The translations under genes and the position numbers were made by a program. Under the pieces are notes generated by a model, which saw only the letters and a list, made by a program, of their open reading frames with translations, had not been told where the DNA came from and did no database searches. Shown in pieces: positions 61,484-64,000 of a DNA stretch of 64,000 nucleotides (positions are counted from its first letter, which is position 1; every line of letters starts with the position of its first letter). The stretch is from the NCBI RefSeq assembly GCF_024347095.1, contig NZ_AP024903.1, positions 2,294,001 through 2,358,000 on the forward strand. Direction: 5' to 3'. Source of the stretch: Vibrio rhizosphaerae. Its GTDB lineage: Bacteria; Pseudomonadota; Gammaproteobacteria; Enterobacterales; Vibrionaceae.

Positions 61484-62411
61484 AATCGAATGTTTTTATG
61501 GTTGTCCGGTATGCTTGTGCAGAGGCCGCGATCTGATCGAGAATGACACTTAAGCCCCAGTATTTCTCTAACACATCATCATTTGTCACCCGGCTGTGTA
61601 CTGAACTGAATGTGCCGAGGCGCTGATGAAAGACTTTGGCATTTTTCGGATAACCCAGAGTTTCAGTGACGGCACTCAGAGAAAGGAACCACGAGAGCTG
61701 CTGGGCAAATTCCGGGGCTTGAGATGCATGGTGATAAAGCCAGTGATACAGATCCGGATGGAAATTGGTAAAGACGCCACTAAAGCCTTTCGAGCCATGC
61801 TGCATCGCTTCATAAGCAATCGCTGCATTGGCATTAATAATGGCCAGAGGTGATTGTTTGGTTAACTGTACCCGACGTTTTACCGTCTCCAGATCACAGC
61901 TCACATCTTTGAGCACCACAAAACGGCCGGAATCAGCGCAGAATTGAATCTCTTCATCGGTGAGTAACCGTCGATAAGGTGCCGGACATTCATATAGTCC
62001 CAGAGGCATGTCCGCCGGAATAGCATCCATCAAAGTATTCAGGTGGCTCAGGAAAGTCTGCGTCCCTTGATTGTCAGGATCGAGGCGATTGGTCACCAAA
62101 ACCAAAGCATCAATCCCCGTCGCAGCCATCGCGGTCAACTCAGTGATTTGATCATCAATTGCAGGTGAAATATGGCCGGAAGAAATCACCGGTACCCGTC
62201 CGTTGGTGTAATCCACCACAAACCGGGATAATGCAACCCGTTCTTCAAGAGACAAAAATAGCATTTCACTTGACTGGCAGACGGCGAAGAGTGCATCGGC
62301 ACCATTAGCAATGTACCAGTCAATTAACTTCTCTAACCCTTTATAATCAATTTCGTTTTGGTCGGTAAATGGTGTCAACATTACCGGTACAATGCCTTCA
62401 ATCTTTTTCAT
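61482..62411 (-). CDS. DapA/NAL-family aldolase or dehydratase
   Basis: A 309-residue class I lyase with the DapA fold. MKKIEGIVPVMLTPFTDQNE then IDYKGLEKLIDWYI begins the protein; YECPAPYRRLLTDEE contains the conserved Tyr and FVVLKDVSCD the Schiff-base Lys. Typical motifs GTNGE/GTTGE are changed to CQSSEM, so it is not dihydrodipicolinate synthase. Its relatives split or dehydrate keto-sugar acids such as KDG, sialic acid or glucarate products. Placement with tctCBA and a ribokinase-like gene suggests a role in catabolism of the imported acid. Its ribosome site is duplicated. Confidence 0.85.
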   Translation of the reverse strand: MKKIEGIVPVMLTPFTDQNEIDYKGLEKLIDWYIANGADALFAVCQSSEMLFLSLEERVALSRFVVDYTNGRVPVISSGHISPAIDDQITELTAMAATGIDALVLVTNRLDPDNQGTQTFLSHLNTLMDAIPADMPLGLYECPAPYRRLLTDEEIQFCADSGRFVVLKDVSCDLETVKRRVQLTKQSPLAIINANAAIAYEAMQHGSKGFSGVFTNFHPDLYHWLYHHASQAPEFAQQLSWFLSLSAVTETLGYPKNAKVFHQRLGTFSSVHSRVTNDDVLEKYWGLSVILDQIAASAQAYRTTIKTFD

Positions 62412-62413
62412 CT

Positions 62414-62447
62414 TCTATGTCCTAAAAACATCTATGTCCTAAAAACA
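62414..62447. repeat. 17-bp tandem duplication covering the lyase ribosome site
   Basis: TCTATGTCCTAAAAACA occurs twice without mismatch at 62414-62430 and 62431-62447. On the minus strand each copy carries TAGGACATAGA, so the aldolase gene has two Shine-Dalgarno sites, of which only the one nearest ATG (8-base spacer) is correctly placed. Confidence 0.85.
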
Positions 62448-62460
62448 TTCAGTTGGTTCG

Positions 62461-63690
62461 CTAAATGGCGACAACTGCGACTTGCTGTTGAAGCATGCGG
62501 GCTTCAACTAATGCATTATTCGGCATATTTGCCGCGCCTTCTCTCTCGACAGACAGGGAGGCAAACGCGGTCGCATAATATGCAGCCTGAGTCAGGCTTT
62601 TTCCCTTCGCCAGTGCGGCAGCCAGTGCACCGTTAAATGCATCGCCGGCTCCGGTCGTATCGACAACAACGGCACTGTAAGACGGGATATGGGAGCACTG
62701 CTGACCATCAAAAAGCACCACACCTTGCTTACCCATAGTAATAATAATGTTCTGTACACCCCGCTCATGAATAATCTGAGCCGCCTGTTTCGCAGACTCG
62801 ACATCGGTAATTTCTACCCCCGAGATTTGCGAAGCTTCCGTTTCATTGGGCGTAATAATGTCTGTATTGGCAAAAAAACGGTCTATTTGGGGTAAATACG
62901 GCGCAGGGTTAAGAATCACCGTGACGTTTAACCCCTTCGCCAATTTCATTACCCCGTCAATGGCATCAAAATTGTTTTCTAACTGGACTAACAGCACTTT
63001 TGATTCGGTTAAATACGGGATCAGTTCTGCAACTTCTTCATCCGTGACCAGCAGATTCGCGCCCGGGCAAATCGCGATGAAGTTCTCACCGGCATCATTG
63101 ACATAAATGACCGCACTTCCCGTTGCAGCCTGATCGGTCTCATAGATTGAAAAAGACTCCATTCCACAAGCATCAAAATGATTTTTCGCAAACTGACTGA
63201 ACTGGTCTTTGCCGACCTTCGTCGCAAAATGCACCCGGGCACCTGCCGCATGAGCAGCAATCGCCTGATTCGCGCCTTTGCCACCCGGTCCGAATGTTGT
63301 ATTTTTAGCCACCAGCGTTTCTCCGTTTTTCGGAAAACGGTCAACCCGGGCAACAATATCAACGTTAAATGCCCCAAACACACAAACCTTACCGATCATG
63401 TCTGCGGATAAAGCGCGTTGAGGATTCACGGCACGATTGCGATGATGGGTGCGCATCAGATGGCTGATATCCAAACTTTTATCTTGTTGCAGTTCGTTCT
63501 GCAGCAGATGTTTCTTCAACGATGCGCCACCATGATGGCGAATCAGTACCCCATCCTGCTGAAGTTTCGACAAATCGGTCCGAATCGTTTCTTTCGTTAC
63601 CCCAAGATGTAAGGACAAAAACTCAACGGTGGCCTGCCCCTGCTGGCGTAATAGTTGAATAATCCTTTCTTGGCGTAGTTCTTTGTACAT
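62461..63690 (-). CDS. DeoR-type helix-turn-helix fused to a ribokinase-like kinase
   Basis: A 409-residue fusion. Residues 1-57 are a DeoR winged helix (LRQERIIQLLRQQGQATVEF, then LGVTKETIRTDLSKLQQDGV and IRHHGGA). After a 40-residue linker, residues about 98-400 are a PfkB/ribokinase domain with CVFGAFNVDIVARVDRFPKN, TTFGPGGKGANQAIAAHAAG and the catalytic DTTGAGDAF (344-352). The start at 63690 (MYKELRQ) fits DeoR proteins. The protein could sense its own substrate and repress or activate the operon, while phosphorylating a sugar or sugar acid. It lies first in the operon, 49 bases before the lyase gene. Confidence 0.88.
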   Translation of the reverse strand: MYKELRQERIIQLLRQQGQATVEFLSLHLGVTKETIRTDLSKLQQDGVLIRHHGGASLKKHLLQNELQQDKSLDISHLMRTHHRNRAVNPQRALSADMIGKVCVFGAFNVDIVARVDRFPKNGETLVAKNTTFGPGGKGANQAIAAHAAGARVHFATKVGKDQFSQFAKNHFDACGMESFSIYETDQAATGSAVIYVNDAGENFIAICPGANLLVTDEEVAELIPYLTESKVLLVQLENNFDAIDGVMKLAKGLNVTVILNPAPYLPQIDRFFANTDIITPNETEASQISGVEITDVESAKQAAQIIHERGVQNIIITMGKQGVVLFDGQQCSHIPSYSAVVVDTTGAGDAFNGALAAALAKGKSLTQAAYYATAFASLSVEREGAANMPNNALVEARMLQQQVAVVAI

Positions 63691-63854
63691 ATTACTCACC
63701 CTCGCATTTAAAATTATTCTAGGAACATCGGAAATAAATGGTGAGATAGGATTCAAACAAAAAACAAGTAAACAAAAACAAACAAAAATATCGTGTCCCG
63801 AATTGTTTAAATGTGATCTTTATCAATATAAACATGCAAACAATAGGAGAAAAA

Positions 63855-64000
63855 TTGCGACAGGACATACAGGTTCAATCACTCAACAGAAAATCAGCCA
63901 TCGATACGACTCGATATACTGAAGCCATCGACAAGGCTGAATACTCCGGGGACACCCTTCACCCTGTATTTAATCATGCTGAATTTGATCACGGCCCTGG
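63855..64000 (+). CDS. Possible gene start, cut by window end
   Basis: AGGAGAAAAA precedes TTG at 63855, and the frame stays open for 48 codons (MRQDIQVQSLNRKSAIDTTR, continuing with YTEAIDKAEYSG) to the window edge. Divergent from the DeoR-kinase gene, it could be regulated by it. The product is not recognised; the TTG start and shortness make this a weak call. Confidence 0.4.
   Translation, partial: MRQDIQVQSLNRKSAIDTTRYTEAIDKAEYSGDTLHPVFNHAEFDHGP

Noticed and set aside
1..64000. CRISPR arrays, tRNA and rRNA genes
   Set aside because: No regularly spaced 25-40 bp repeats, cloverleaf or rRNA sequences were seen; the only stable RNA gene noticed is ffs.

Overview
The window looks like a chromosomal stretch of a gammaproteobacterium, most likely Vibrionaceae. 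The reasons are the 4.5S RNA followed by atl, a YbaY-type gene and tesB in the E. coli order, the complete menFDHBCE cluster in the enteric order, a DUF2956-type protein seen mainly in vibrios, alaA, and moderate GC outside one AT-richer block. The genus is an inference from gene content; no rRNA or tRNA gene is present.

Layout. 1-3.7 kb: a sugar ABC importer (permease cut by the window start, double ATPase, periplasmic binding protein) with a xylose-isomerase-like TIM-barrel enzyme. 4.3-12.6 kb: an L-idonate/gluconate catabolic locus made of a TRAP transporter (dctPQM type), 5-ketogluconate reductase and L-idonate dehydrogenase on the minus strand, divergent from gluconokinase, phosphogluconate dehydratase and a LacI-type regulator. 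A LacI-type operator lies between the two arms. 12.8-14.6 kb: a fused nucleotidyltransferase-HEPN protein and an HSL-type esterase. 14.6-21.2 kb: a mosaic genomic island with a frameshifted orphan gene, an AraC/SDR pair, an IS3-type transposase scrap, a DUF262-HEPN gene pair (candidate defence or toxin-antitoxin unit) and a large tyrosine recombinase, all abutting the 3' end of ffs (4.5S RNA).

21.2-31 kb: housekeeping genes. These are ffs, atl, ybaY-like, tesB, a 37-aa membrane protein, a DecR-like Lrp regulator divergent from a CdsH-like cysteine desulfhydrase, an isochorismatase-fold hydrolase, a Tim44-like protein, a TetR regulator with an LplT-PlsC fusion (lysophospholipid flippase plus acyltransferase), a YeiH-type permease and a 55-aa membrane protein. 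31-38.3 kb: the menaquinone operon menF-D-H-B-C-E. 38.4-44.6 kb: alaA, then a tightly overlapping peptide/nickel-type ABC transporter.

45-47 kb: small envelope genes, including a decayed L,D-transpeptidase. 47-56.2 kb: a nitrogen/amino-acid module with a HypT-like LysR regulator, an AapJQMP-type importer, isoaspartyl peptidase, a second LysR, a LysE-family exporter and periplasmic L-asparaginase II. 56.6-58.2 kb: a chemoreceptor. 58.4-63.7 kb: a tripartite tricarboxylate transporter (tctCBA), a DapA-family lyase and a DeoR-helix-turn-helix/ribokinase fusion, probably one carboxylate or sugar-acid operon. The last 146 bases may begin another gene.

Overall the window is rich in uptake systems (sugar ABC, TRAP, peptide ABC, amino-acid ABC, TTT), each beside its catabolic enzymes and a local regulator. 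The least explained material is the ffs-linked island, the DUF262-HEPN pair, the frameshifted orphan gene and a set of repeats and hairpins in control regions.
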